Of a stretch of 64,000 nucleotides of DNA, positions 1 through 10,776 are shown one piece after another. The notes under the pieces were generated by a model. That model saw nothing but the letters and a program-made list of their open reading frames with translations. It searched no databases and was not told the origin of the DNA. A program made the position numbers and the translations under genes. This DNA is from Gloeopeniophorella convolvens (Eukaryota > Basidiomycota > Agaricomycetes > Russulales). How positions within the stretch are numbered: position 1 is the first letter of the stretch; every line of letters starts with the position of its first letter. The stretch covers positions 310,001 to 374,000 of the forward strand of contig WTXD01000003.1 in the NCBI GenBank assembly GCA_022496205.1. Reading direction: 5' to 3'.

Positions 1-60
1 AGCAGGTGGTGTGGGGTAGGCGTGGGGTGAAGCACTGCGGGGGGCTGCCAGCGCATGCGA

Positions 61-2492
61 TTACTCGCGCGCAGAGGCAGCCTCCGCGGCCGTCGACACC
101 GGCCACACGCTTTCGCGCGCGCCGGCCCCCGAGCCTGGCGAAGCCCGCGCAAGCGGCAGCGGCACGCTGGGCGCGGGGCCGCCGCTCGACGACTCGCCGT
201 TTTGCGGCGCGCCCTCCACCGGCGCGCCGCCCTCCTGTGCCTGCGGCGGCACGGGCGGCTGCGACGACGAGCCCGCCTCGCCCGTGCCGCGCATCTCGTC
301 GAGCCCGCGCTTCACGCCCGCCATCAGGCGGTCCGTGCGCTCCAGCAGCTCCACCAGCCCGCGCCGGCCCTCGTGCAGCTCATAGTAATGCCGCTCGAGG
401 TCCGCCACGGTTGGCACCCCGCCGCCGATCAGCACGGGCGAGTGACCGCGCGGGAACCCGTACCCGCCCACGAGCGGGTAGCCCACCGCTGCAGCAGCAG
501 CGGCGGGGCCCTGCAAGGGCGAGTGCGTGCGACTCGGCGCCCCCGAGCGGATGTAGCTCGCGTGGCCGGGGAACGCGCCCTTGGCGGCGTACTCCGCCAG
601 CATGCTCGTAAGGTTCGACGCCAGTGGTGGCAGCTCGAACCCGCCCGGGACGCTGAACGGATGCGGCGGAGGTACGAAGCCCCCGCGCGAGCCGGGGCGC
701 GTCGCATCCGCCATCTCCCAGTCCTGGCGGGCCTCGCTATCGCCGCCGTCCTCGTCCGTGGCATCTTTTCCCTTGTCCTTCCCGCCACGCTTTGCACGTG
801 GGAACGAGCGCCGCGAGCGCTTGCGTTTTGGTTCCGGCGAGTCCTCCTCGTCGTCCTCCTCGTCGCCTGTTCCGGCATGTACGCTGCGGCCGACAGAAAC
901 GAGTGCTTCTGCGGCTGCCTGGTCAGAAAGGCGTCCAGCAGGGCCGGCCGCGGGGATGCGCTTGCGCCGCTTAATGACCGATTTTTTCATGCTGTTCGGC
1001 CGGTGTGTTCCGTGCAGTTTGAAGTACAGACCTGAGCGCAGAGGAGAGAGTCAGATCGACCAGTATCAACGAGGGAAGAGGAGGAGCAAAGGAAGTGTTG
1101 GAGCAACGACCGAGTTGGCCACAACGTCAACAGAGGCCGTGAGATCAACACAACTTTGTTTATCAGACAACGCAGCAACGGGATTGCGTAATCTGATTAG
1201 ATACGTTCAATCTCCGCCCCATGGGAGCGTGCCAGCGCACCACGGGCGCGCGATAACGGCACCGCGAAAAAAAAAAGACAAAGGGGATGTTGCAAAAAAG
1301 GGCGGCCCAACGTACCACAAGCGTTGCAAATGTTATTTCCCACATCGTCGCGGCGCCAGAGCGGCGTCGTCGATGTGCCACAGTTTGCGCACGAGAGTGC
1401 GCCGACGGGCGCGGCGCGACCGTTACGGCCGCGTGCGCCCTGGCCAGGGCCCGCTTCGGGCGAGTCCGGAGATGGCTGCTGTTGTTGCTGCTCCACGGGG
1501 GGTTGAGCAGAGGGCGAGGCGGGATTGGGGTTTGCCTTTGTAGATTCCATGTCAGAGGAGCGTCCGTTAAGCGCGTTGTTGTACGTGGGACAACCGGAAC
1601 AAGCAGAGGTACCGCCGGTGCCGTCGCAACGCCCGTCACCAGGACAGGTGCCGCCTGAGAGATGGGGCGCGGGAGCGCTGGTGGGCTGGTTTTGGCTGGA
1701 CGAGTCGAGGGCGGGCGAGGCTGCGGGTGTCAGTAGGGACGGTGGGGTGAGGGTCATATGCCGGCTGGGCAGCGCTGCTGTTCCTTCGCCGGTGGCAGCG
1801 GGGTGGGTGGCAGACGTCGACGAGGCGCGGGCTGAACCTGACCGACCGAGATCCGGGGGGCGACTGCTGCCTTTTGATTTGAAGTAAAGGCCTGTTTAAG
1901 ACAAGTATGAGCACACGCGTGGCGGGGGGGAAACGCGATTATAGATTGAAGACATGCGGATGGGAGAGTGGTGACAGCGCGTCAGCATAGCCGGGAATGA
2001 GATATGAAAAGTCGAGGGAGATTACACGGGGCGGGAGATCGTCCGTGCGACACAAGCGTTGTTGATGTTCAGTCGACACATCGGACACGTGGGTGAGATG
2101 CGTTATGGAGTGGTTGGACAACACACGTGGAGATGGGAGGAAATGGAAGGGAGCGACTCACCGCAGGCGTTGCAGACTGGTTTGCCCTCGGCATCCCTAC
2201 GCCATAGCGGGGTGGTTGTGGCTTTGCAGTTGGCACAGGCTTGAGCCACGGGGGCTGACGCGCCCTGGGACGGGGTCGGGGTAGTGGCAGGCTGATCTTG
2301 GGGTCGATCCTGTGCAGGCTGCTGGGGCTGTAAAGACTGATCCTTCTGGAAGGGGGCCTGGTGAACCTGCGGTGATGAAGGCGACTGGAAGCTGGAGGGC
2401 GAGGGGGGTGTTTGGAAGAGATCGGGAGAAGCGGGATTATGAGGGAACTGTAACCTAGACACGGGGGAGATGGAGTTGTGTACGCCGAGCAT
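61..2492 (-). CDS. SRE1: Two-zinc-finger GATA repressor of iron uptake (SRE/Urbs1/Fep1 family)
   Basis: The model joins exons 2492-2162, 1891-1316 and 1031-61, which close in one frame (625 aa). Two GATA fingers are present. The first is at about residues 86-110 (CANC...CNAC), the second at about 277-301. Both fingers are cut by an intron after the same codon of CNACG, and each next exon starts LYFK. Between them, near residue 192, lies the Cys-rich block [12 protein letters not shown]...CSGC with spacing CX5CX8CX2C. Together with the basic tail [12 protein letters not shown] after finger 2, this is the hallmark of fungal iron-sensing GATA repressors. Members of this family bind GATA sites when iron is replete and shut off siderophore and iron-uptake genes in the nucleus. 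The rest is Pro/Ser/Gln-rich and probably disordered. No iron-uptake gene is nearby. Family call is strong; the symbol is by homology only. Confidence 0.93.
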
Positions 2493-3137
2493 GGCGGGCA
2501 GGAGGCGGGGGGGAGGGAATTATTGTGGGGGGGAGGAGGAGGATGGGGAAGAGGGAGACGGAGCGAGAGAGAGATGCGGCCGGGTCGGTTGGCAATCAAC
2601 AACGAGATAGACAAGGCACGTTATAGATAACTCAACCTCCCCATCAGCCAATCACAGCCCCCCTATTTCCCTCTTCCCACGCCCCTCCCGTTCCCCAATC
2701 CAACACAGGCGCACCATTCCCTCCCCCGAAACTGGCAGTCCGTCCTGTACGTAGCTCTCTGATGCAGATCCTCTCAGCCACCGCACCGCGACTCCCTCCT
2801 CACCCCGTCCCCGGTCCCCGTACTTCCCGGCCATCCCCCCACCCCCGCTGCCTGCCCTTCGCTAGCCGCCTTTGCAATCCCCCGCTGCCGACGCATCCCC
2901 CCCTTGCTCCTTTCGGGCGTTGCCATTCACTTTGACCTATCAACGTTCAACGTTCGTTGACGTGAAGCCTCGAGTCTCGACCCCCCGGCGCCCCCGCTTC
3001 CCTGCCATCCACCCACCCAGATCAGTCTGCGCGCTCGCTTCCTTTACCTACTTATCGCGCCCGCCCATCCTCGTGCACATCCATCTATCTTTCCTACGCC
3101 TACGAAACACGTTTCGAACCATCCATCGTCGCATCTA

Positions 3138-3146
3138 ATCTGATAG
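3138..3146 (+). promoter_or_regulatory. Extended GATA site ATCTGATAG upstream of the iron-GATA gene
   Basis: The bases ATCTGATAG match the ATC(A/T)GATA core reported for Sre/SreA-type iron repressors, with a final G instead of A. The site is about 650 bp upstream of the start codon of the GATA factor. A role in autoregulation is inference. Confidence 0.35.
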
Positions 3147-3433
3147 GCGCCCTCAATATCGCACCGCCACTCGCTTCAAAAACGTAATCTGCGATCGGAA
3201 TGGTGTCATCAGACCGTCCAACGCTTCCGGATCTTCCGCGCCGGATAGCCCCATCTGCACCGCCAAGGCTCGCCCCGCCCCGCCGCGTCCGACTTCCAAG
3301 TCAAGACTCAGGAAGCCCGCCCAGTCCAACGGCCGCCGCGCACGGTCTCACCAGACGCACCGCCAGACTTCACAGACACAGCGTCCCTTCACACACACCG
3401 CACTCCCACCCGCCCGCCAGCCCAGGCCCGTTG

Positions 3434-3447
3434 ATCCGATAAGATAG
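3434..3447 (+). promoter_or_regulatory. Double GATA site upstream of the iron-GATA gene
   Basis: ATCCGATAAGATAG contains two adjacent GATA cores, the first in an ATCNGATAA context. It lies about 940 bp upstream of the GATA-factor ATG. Short motifs like this occur by chance, so binding is not shown. Confidence 0.35.
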
Positions 3448-3694
3448 CGCGCGCGCCTGTTCGTTTACGTGTACCGCCCCAGCGAAAAAAACCTAGTCCC
3501 ATCCGAGCGTCTCGTCGGCAACGTCCACGTCCTCCTCGTCTGTGAAAAACAAAGAAAAAAAATGACGACCGTGCGTGAGCGTGATTCAACAAAGTGATCA
3601 GGCGATAGCGGCGAGGCGAGAGATAACGACCCGCGGCGTACCCGCTGCCACGCGTGCGGGGTACGCGCGCGGGGTGCCGGCGGCAGAAATCCAT

Positions 3695-6184
3695 TCAAAT
3701 CCCAGTCCGCCACCGGCCTTGCCACCTTGGCGTGGCAAGCCACAGACAGCCCGTGAGAGCCTCTGGCACTGCGCGCCGCCGCTCGAGGCCTGTGCGGCCT
3801 GTGCAGGGAGCAAAGAGCGCGGGATAAAAGAGCGCGGCGAACTCACGCAGGATGTCGAAATGCGCAAACGTCGCGTCGCCCGCGCGCACGAGGATATCGC
3901 GCAGTGTCATGCTCTTGCCTTCGTAAATCCAATCATCTTCATCTGAGCCCGCACCCGCAGACGGCGTCGCGCTCCCGCGTTCAGGGGTGCTCGCGCGGCT
4001 GGATGGCACGCTCGCCCGCGCCGCCTCCTGCCGCGCCGCCCTGGGGCCTGACTGTACTGCGTCGCGTTTGAGAAACGACGGCAGAAACGTCGAATTATCT
4101 TCTATGAAGTCCAGTCTTGGAGTTGCGGGTGGCTTGATGTCTGGCCTGAGGTAGGCCGGCAGGAAAGCTTCATCTTCCTCAAAGTTGTATATCTAGATCG
4201 CAGTCAGACGGAAATTAATCGATTCCGCTGAGGATGGGAAATGTAGGCGTGAAGTGACTTACCGGGGCCTTCCTCTCCCGCGGTCCTGTGGCCGTCGGCC
4301 TCGCCTTATCGGCGAATTGGTGACGCACTGGAGATAATTTTGATGCTTCCTCACGGCTATCTGCTGCGGAAGGTCGCGGGGCAAAAGAAGCGGGCGCAGC
4401 GAGCTGAGAGCTATTGGCGGCGATCTTGTGCTTTGTGGCGTTCATCTTTAGAGGACGAGTGGCTCGAGGCGGATCGGCAGTCGGGACGGGCGGGGCGCGG
4501 GGGCGGACGAAGGGGGCATGCGCCTGCGATGTTTTGGGCAAAGGGAAAGCTACCGAGTGTCGAGAGCCCGGTTTCTGAGCTCGTGCAGGCTGGCCTTGAG
4601 CAGGAGGCCGCGCGGCCAGATCCCGTATTCGTACATCCGGCACGTCTGCTGTCACATCCTTGCTGTCTGCAGGTGGTGGTGTTGGCCCTTCGGAAGGGAC
4701 CCCACTTTGCGCCTGAGCGCTAGAGCTCTCCGCCAATGCGTGCAACTGCGCCTGCAGGCCCTCACGCATGATGCGCATCCTGTTCAGGGCTTCTTTCAGA
4801 GCGCTTTTGCTCTGCTCCTCTGCGGCGAGGCATTCGGTGATCAGGACGTTTGCGCGAGGCGTCGTCGAGTCGTTGACCTGACCGCAGTCACCCTCTGGCA
4901 TTGGTGCAAGATCCGCGGCACCAAATGACGTTGATGTGACTGGAGACAGAAACACCTCCATGTGTTGTGGGTGATGTGCGGCGGCAGTCGGGAGCGGGGG
5001 CACGAGAGTCTCAGCCTGTCGCATGCCCTTCAGCAGTCGTCCAGAGAAATCGCAGGCGGAGACGCACGGGGGGCATCTTTACTGGTGAGGGCATCAGTTC
5101 ATCGGCGCGCGTGACGGGAGACGCAGGTAGTTCTGGCCAGCTCAGTCCTGCCAGCTCGACGACGAGATCAAGAGCCGCATGGCCTTCTTCGCCTTGCCAT
5201 CCATGTTTCAGCACTCTTCTCGCTTGGACCCACAGAGAGAAACGAGCTCCGCCATTGAACAATCTGCAAGTCCAACCGCCGTTTCACGAAGGCGACCATC
5301 GACGACACTGCCCTGCCTGAAGGTGAGGCTCGCTTGTGCTGATCTAAACTGCACTGAAACTGACCTGCAGTGGTTTGAGCTCCGTCTGGTGCTGCTGAAG
5401 TAGAGCGGCAGATCGCTCCCATGCTCTGCGAGCGCTCTGAATCGTCGCTTCCAAGGACACATGTATCCTAGGGAGGGTGAGTAAAAGACTCTAGAAAGTG
5501 TCAGTCGTGCTCAAATGAGGGTTCGGAGACGGCGCACGAGAGCGGTAGAGGCGTCTGACGCATTGATGTTCAAGGACTCGGTGGTATTTGCAAACAGTGC
5601 ATGCGTTGACAGAGCAATGATCATGCGCTCAAACCTGCAAGCAGCCGTGCACCAACACTCGCTCAACGAACGGCGATCGATAGCAGAGATCGCTGAGCAC
5701 ACACCGATTGCCCGTGCACTCCTCGAGCAGCGATTTCCGCACAACGACGTCTCTCCACCACCAGGGATCAGCAGCGGCCGCAGTGGGACCCACATCTTTC
5801 CCCTTCAATGATGCAGTCTGGGATCTCGAGAGCGTTTCGGGGCGCACGACCTGGTTCCTCAGGCCCTCTAGATATTTCGCAAGTACCGTACGAAACGCGA
5901 CCGAGTCCGACGGCTGCGAGCACGGATAGGTCGGGAACAGCTGAGACAGGTGAGCACAGGCTCATTGAACTTTGATAGGGGGTGCTCACTGATTTCAGGC
6001 GCTGCTTGCGCTCGATCTTGCCCACGAGGAAGTAACATAGGTCTTCCATCGTTTTGGCCCGATCGCGTAACCCGCGCACTTTCGCATTGAAGACGTGTTC
6101 ATCATACTCGGGTTCGTCAGCGTGCGGGTACCCGAGAAGATGTATGTGAACGAGAAGGAGGAGAGGCAGCGGTAGGTGCTGCAT
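3695..6184 (-). CDS. HAUS6: HAUS augmin-like complex subunit 6 (N-terminal HAUS6 domain)
   Basis: Exons read cleanly are 6184-5990, 5940-5705, 5634-5538 and 5490-5365. After an unresolved stretch come 5083 (upstream limit unclear), 5027-4263 and 4192-3847, with a last short exon ending near 3695. The start MQHLPLPLLLLVHIHLLGYP, the segment FNAKVRGLRDRAKTMEDLCY, then LFPTYPC, WWWRDVV and LLEECTGNRFERMIIALSTH follow the order of the HAUS6 N-terminal domain. Augmin recruits gamma-tubulin to existing spindle microtubules. Next come helical segments, then a Pro/Ser-rich region, then an acidic tail with TLRDILVRAGD. Between about 5364 and 5083 the protein-like text changes frame near 5231-5243. This looks like one missing base in a CT run rather than an intron. 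Family call is good; the 3' end and the middle exon are uncertain. Confidence 0.75.
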
Positions 6185-6489
6185 TGACGTCCTTTGGCGG
6201 AGAAAACAGGTCGATCTTGAGCGTTCACGTCACCAAATTCAGGCGACGCGACTCGGACGCGTTTGAACCCACACAATCACGTGCGCAGGCGGCCACGAGC
6301 GGGTGGCACCCACTTTCCCACACTGCTTCATCTCAGCATGTCCACCGAGGTCTACCACCGCCTCGGTGTAACTTTACATTAAAGCGGCACAAAGCCGCTC
6401 TGCTCAGAAGAACCTGCGAATGAATGCCTTTATCCCGTGCTCTCAAAAGATTTACATCCAACAACCCTAAGAGCGTACTTTGCCTAGCC
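6185..6489. other. Short intergenic region
   Basis: About 300 bp between the HAUS6-like start and the 3' end of the next minus-strand gene. I see no gene here; it should contain the HAUS6-like promoter. Confidence 0.5.
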
Positions 6490-7151
6490 CTAGCTAACGA
6501 TCATGATTCTTCGACTGCTACTCCGCAGAAAAACGCCTCCCTCGAACTCGACCACAGCATTGTACTCCACCATGTCGTCTACCCCGTTCCGCAGATCCCC
6601 CCACGACGGGCCGTTCCACGCACTGAGGACGATCGAATTCCCTCCGTCCGCAAGGCCAGGAAGGAAGAAGCCCCCAGAATAGGCCGCCTCGCGCACCTCC
6701 GCTGATAGGGGTGCGATGGCAGGCGGCGCGGCCCACGCGAAGTGCGACGAGGTCGGCGCGTCAGGCGGCGCGAGTTCCGCGGACGGCGTCAGCGGCGGCT
6801 GGCTCGTCCGGATGACGTGCAGCGCGGTGAGGTAGGGCTGCACCGCCGATTCGAGGTCGCCGCCTGCGCTGCCGCGCCGCGAGATCGTCAGCGTGATGTG
6901 TGCGGGCAGCGGGTGGCCAGCGTCCAGAATGGCATCGGTCGGCGAATTGATTGGGCGTGGCTGATCGTTCCGCCACATCTGCGGGAGGCTCATGAGTGCG
7001 TAAAGGGGCTTGTGTGTGGCCCGCTGCGCACATATACTTTCGAGATGGTGAGCGTCTCGCCGCTGACATCCACCTCTTCCTTGGCGGCGTTCTGGACTTG
7101 CTCTGTTGTGAGAGGAACGTGGTCCATCTTGTAGCGGTGTTTGTATTGCAT
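6490..7151 (-). CDS. Unrecognised protein, two exons
   Basis: Exons 7151-7038 and 6978-6490 give 200 aa. The intron is 52 nt (GTATAT...CCGCAG, phase 0). A shorter 29-nt splice would keep a few more residues but is below normal intron size. The first exon reads MQYKHRYKMDHVPLTTEQVQ, and a second in-frame Met (MDHVPL) at 7127 is an alternative start. The body has no membrane segment or signal peptide. It contains hydrophobic beta-like stretches such as PAHITLTISRR and EYNAVVEFEGGVFL near the C-terminus. I do not recognise the family. It runs in the same direction as both neighbours, with no sign of functional linkage. Confidence 0.55.
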
Positions 7152-7819
7152 TGTGCACTTTATAGCCCTCGTGGCTTAAGTAGGCAAGAGGACCCAGGCC
7201 ATTCGATGGCGTCACGGTGGGGTGTAGGCGGACATGGCGGCCTGGTGCGGAGCGCAGCATTCTCGAGGGCGCCAAATATCGTCGAGAGGATCAGGAGGCG
7301 CTGTAGCATGACCAGCAAAGTGTACCTCGCCTAACCCGAGAGAAAGAACGTGCGTCATCGAATAGAAACTCAGAGAACAACTCTCTGACAGGACAGGGAG
7401 CTTCTTGTTCGGAAGGGTGGCGTAGGGATAGAGCTACAAGGCCTCGTGGCGGTGCTGGTATTGGCCAAGCAATTACGGTGCCCCATCGCTGTGGAACAAG
7501 TTTGCTCCCGGCATGTGGAGCGAGACTGTGAGATCCACGATCCCGGCCTGTAGGACCCGTCGGGTGATCGGCCCATTGGGAGCCTCGTGTAGGGGAATAT
7601 TGACGTTGGCTCCGCCGCTGCACAACGGTCGAACCGAGGGACGGAATGGCTTAATCCGTCGAAGGTACTCGGACTGTATCAGGCGCCACGAAATGATAGT
7701 GAGGTTGTGATTGCAGAAAAGGAGCGCTACACGGATGAGAGACCGATACAGATGAGATATACGCGAGATAAGATATGTGAGATGCGAACGAGAGTGAGGG
7801 AGTAAGTAAATGAAAACAA
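7152..7819. other. Intergenic region
   Basis: A 668-bp gap between two minus-strand genes. No credible coding frame is seen. It should hold the promoter of the 6490-7151 gene and the 3' end of the next. Confidence 0.5.
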
Positions 7820-9156
7820 TCAGGCCCGCGCAGCGGCGCCATCCATATCCTTGTGCTTATGCAAGTGAGAAATATCGGCCACCACGGTGCCCGAATACAC
7901 CGTCACCTTCTTCCACATCCGATTGTCCACGACGCTGATGGTGGCACGGAGGCGGAACATACGCGTGTCCTTCTTGCGGAAAAGCGACACTGGGATCGGG
8001 ACCCAGAACTTGACGTACCACTGGTTCTCGCGCACCTGCGCGTCGGACCACTCGTCCTGCATGACGATTCCCAGCTCCGGGTTGAGTTCCTTCTGCGACT
8101 CCGTGAGCTCCTTCTTCGGAAGGCAGGCGCCCTGGAAGCGCGTCGAGAACACCGGCAGCGCGTTTGTCTCGCTCGAGAAGCGACCCTCGTACGCGTACGT
8201 CGCGCAATCGAGGTCGACGGAGTAAATTGGCGGGAAGTCTCCGGGTGAAGCTTCGTTGTCTGTCAGAACAAGAAGGCCAGGCCACGCATGCATCGAGCTA
8301 TCAATCAAGCGCGAATGAGCGAGTGATGTTTGATTGAGATGGTGTGAACTTACCTATCTGGAAGATCCCACAAATCGGTGTGCTGCTTCGTGGGCGCCAC
8401 TTTGAGATCGAAACGATACAGAGAAGCTCTCGGAGCCGGGGCAGGGGCGGTCGCTATAGCATACGACGAGTAGGTCTTGGAAGAGCGCGGCGCGCGGGGC
8501 ATAGACTTGGAGCTGTCGGCGGCAGCGGAGGCCCGCTCAGCGGGGGATGGAACCCGGCGCGTAGGAAGAGGGATCCGCGAAGGTTGGGGCCGAGGGTGAC
8601 AACTGCCATCTTCCGGGCTGTGCATAGTAGGGAAGTCGATGGTCCCGACTCTGCGAAGTCTGCGCTGCGGCGTGTCTCCCGGATCACGATTGACTTCAGA
8701 GAGCGGCCGCGGGCCAGTCAGGTCCTTCGCTGGACTGCCCGGACGAGAGGGTGAACGAGTGTGGGTGGTGGATCTTTCTTCCTTTCGTCGTGGATCCTTG
8801 ACGCTTTTGTGGGGCCGCATCGTTTCCACGGACGAGGTGGAGATGAGACGTTGTCTGACCCGGGAGAGACGCCCACCGGCATCGCCGCCGTCGTTATTCT
8901 CGTCTGGCGTATCCTGTCGCGTGCGTTTCCTCGACGCAGCCTTGGAAGGGGCAAGAGGTACTGCACGTGTTGGTGTCGGCATAGCATCAGGTTTCGATGC
9001 CTTGTGCTTCAGACTCCTCCGCGTCGAGGTAACCTTAGATTCGGCGGGTTCCTCTATAGTACCAGTGGCTGAGATGCGGCTGATGGAAACCTGTGCAGGC
9101 CGTTTGGCTTGAAGCGGGAAAGGACGAGAGATTGACAGAGGACGAGAGGGGGCCAT
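7820..9156 (-). CDS. Unrecognised nuclear-type protein with a conserved-looking C-terminal half
   Basis: Exons 9156-8354 and 8297-7820 are joined by a 56-nt intron (GTAAGT...GATAG, phase 2), giving 426 aa. Translation could start at 9204, but the bases before 9156 look like a pyrimidine-rich acceptor, so the Met of MAPSRPLSISRP is preferred. The first 250 residues are Ser/Pro/Arg-rich with basic clusters (SRKRTRQDTPDENN) and are probably disordered and nuclear. The last 170 residues are ordered in character, with many aromatics and beta-like strands (WYVKFWVPIPVSLF, MFRLRATISVVDNRMWKK). I cannot name the family. Expression and splicing are supported only by the splice consensus and the phase match. 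Confidence 0.6.
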
Positions 9157-9711
9157 ACCTGATGGGCTGAAAGTAAAGATGACGGTGAGAACGAGGACGC
9201 TCACCGATCAGCGTCATGTTGGGTCTCCGATTTATACTGCCTCACCAGTAGATCCACAGACACACAGCCATTGTTCCGTGCCTGCGGCGGGACACATCCG
9301 GTGATTCCGCTCCGGCATTGTTAGTCCTGCAATTGGCCTAATCGGGCTGCAAGTGTGGTCAGGTCAAGCGCTGTTTAAGGACTTCTGAGCGAGAGAGGTA
9401 CGGCGAAAAACAATAAAAACAAGGCAGGCGCGATTTGTAATGTTGGGACAGCACATACCGAGGAAACGTGAACCACGTGGCTGGAACCATCAAAACAAGC
9501 CAATGACGGCAGTCACTTCTGTGCTCAATATGTGTCGATCGGAAGATCTCGCTCCTTGCGAGAGTGTTTGCACGCTATGGATCCAACCTCAAAACAAGGT
9601 ACAGGTAGTGAGATATGCATAACACGGCATGGCATGGGAGTCATGTATTTTGTGCATCGGATGGGCAGACGGTAAAGTGTAACAAGGACAGACATAGACG
9701 ACGATGACACT
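9157..9711. other. Intergenic region
   Basis: A 555-bp gap between the unrecognised 426-aa gene and the RPL37 stop codon. I see no gene. A splice-acceptor-like pyrimidine tract near 9165-9180 (minus strand) suggests a 5' UTR intron for the 7820-9156 gene. Confidence 0.4.
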
Positions 9712-10422
9712 TCATGCACTGGATTCGGCAGAAGTGCGCTTCTTGGCCACCGTGTTCTCCCTGCAAACGATGATGGGAATTCAGAATCATGACGAAAAAT
9801 CAGAGTGTGTGATGATGGCCACGCACCTGAAACCGTTCTTGAATCGCCTCGAGACACCCTTAAGGTACCGCATCCTGCCAGTACCAGTGGTCTTTCGGCG
9901 CTTTGCCTTCTGTCCCCACTCATAGGAGCGCAATTTTGCGCTGGGGTAACCGCACTGCGCGCATTCTGAGGGAAAATACCGTGAGGGGACGTCCAACACG
10001 TCAGGGTGTTACGGAAACCGACCCTTATGCTGCCTGTGGAATGCACGATGGCCGCAACGGCGGCAGAGTGTGTGCGACTTGGTGTGGCGCTTACTGCAGA
10101 ACTATCAGCAAGGCGACGGTACAGCAGGTTGGCAGGAGAACGCACCCAAAGGAAGATGTACCTATGCACGTCGGACAGCACGAAAGCGATTAGCGGAAGC
10201 CCTCTAGTTGCACCTCCTGGAGCACAAACCTTTCGTCTGTAGAGAGAAAGAGGTCAGTTATTGTCGGCGAAGGAGTGCGATCTCGCGCTGAGAGGGTCAT
10301 CCGAACGCTGCACCGCCCATCCACCCGTCAAACAGGGGACCGCTGCCCATCCAACAGTAGTTTCTCATCCAGACAACACCCAGGACCCCTTCAGGCCGAT
10401 TTGAGCAGCAAAGACTCACCAT
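9712..10422 (-). CDS. RPL37: 60S ribosomal protein eL37
   Basis: Six coding exons close perfectly to 94 aa: 10422-10420 (the ATG alone), 10236-10230 (7 nt), 10161-10146 (16 nt), 10093-10023, 9965-9827 and 9760-9712. The protein begins [20 protein letters not shown] and contains the zinc ribbon CRRCG...[10 protein letters not shown], then [15 protein letters not shown] and a basic tail ending [10 protein letters not shown]. This matches eL37 along its length (yeast has 88 aa). eL37 sits in the large subunit near the exit tunnel and binds 5.8S/25S rRNA. The zinc-ribbon Cys pairs are intact. The gene has 5 introns in 0.7 kb, and the ATG is split from the next codon by a 183-nt intron. Intron-rich 5' ends are common in basidiomycete ribosomal protein genes. 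Confidence 0.97.
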
Positions 10423-10776
10423 CTCGCCGTTTTCTTGTCAGTATCGTCGTGGACGGTGTTGCCGGATAGAGTTTGTCGTATGATCCAGGCGCGGTGGCGT
10501 ATTCCACTCGTGTGGGAATTTCGACACGTGGAGATACCGGGGTCTCCTGAGCATTCTTCCACACCCCCGGACACTCCAGCTGCCAGCATCACCGATCTTC
10601 AGTCTCTCGCATTGGCGTATCACTGGAAGAATACAGACAGTCCCATAAAACACAATCATGCCCTAAACAGTTTCTAATGACCAACATGTAACGTCTACCT
10701 CCAGCATCTCATTGTTCGATGTGATGTCCCTTCCAAGGCACTATCATTCCACTGATGACCAGAAGACGAACGCTAT
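10423..10776. other. Intergenic region upstream of RPL37
   Basis: About 350 bp between the RPL37 start and the stop of the VPS9-domain gene, both on the minus strand. No gene is seen. It should contain the RPL37 promoter. Confidence 0.5.

Larger units (their letters stand above)
2493..3694. other. Intergenic region upstream of the GATA factor
   Basis: This 1.2-kb gap lies between the GATA-factor start (minus strand, ATG at 2492) and the 3' end of the HAUS6-like gene. It is rich in C/T tracts on the plus strand. I see no reading frame that looks like protein. It should hold the promoter and 5' leader of the GATA factor, and it contains several GATA motifs that are listed separately. Confidence 0.6.

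Noticed and set aside
55..1035. 326-codon plus-strand frame opposite the GATA factor
   Set aside because: It is the antisense shadow of the strongly supported minus-strand exon 1031-61.
7009..7037. 29-nt intron that would give a longer 6490-7151 protein
   Set aside because: Too short for fungal splicing. The 52-nt alternative with the same donor keeps the frame and has a normal size.
9157..9204. Upstream in-frame Met at 9204 as the start of the 426-aa protein
   Set aside because: The intervening bases form a pyrimidine tract and CAG that look like a splice acceptor, so the ATG at 9156 is preferred.
10237..10419. Possible C/D snoRNA in RPL37 intron 1 (GGATGA and CTGA boxes)
   Set aside because: The boxes are degenerate, the CTGA near the 3' end is the likely branch point, and no terminal stem pairs them.
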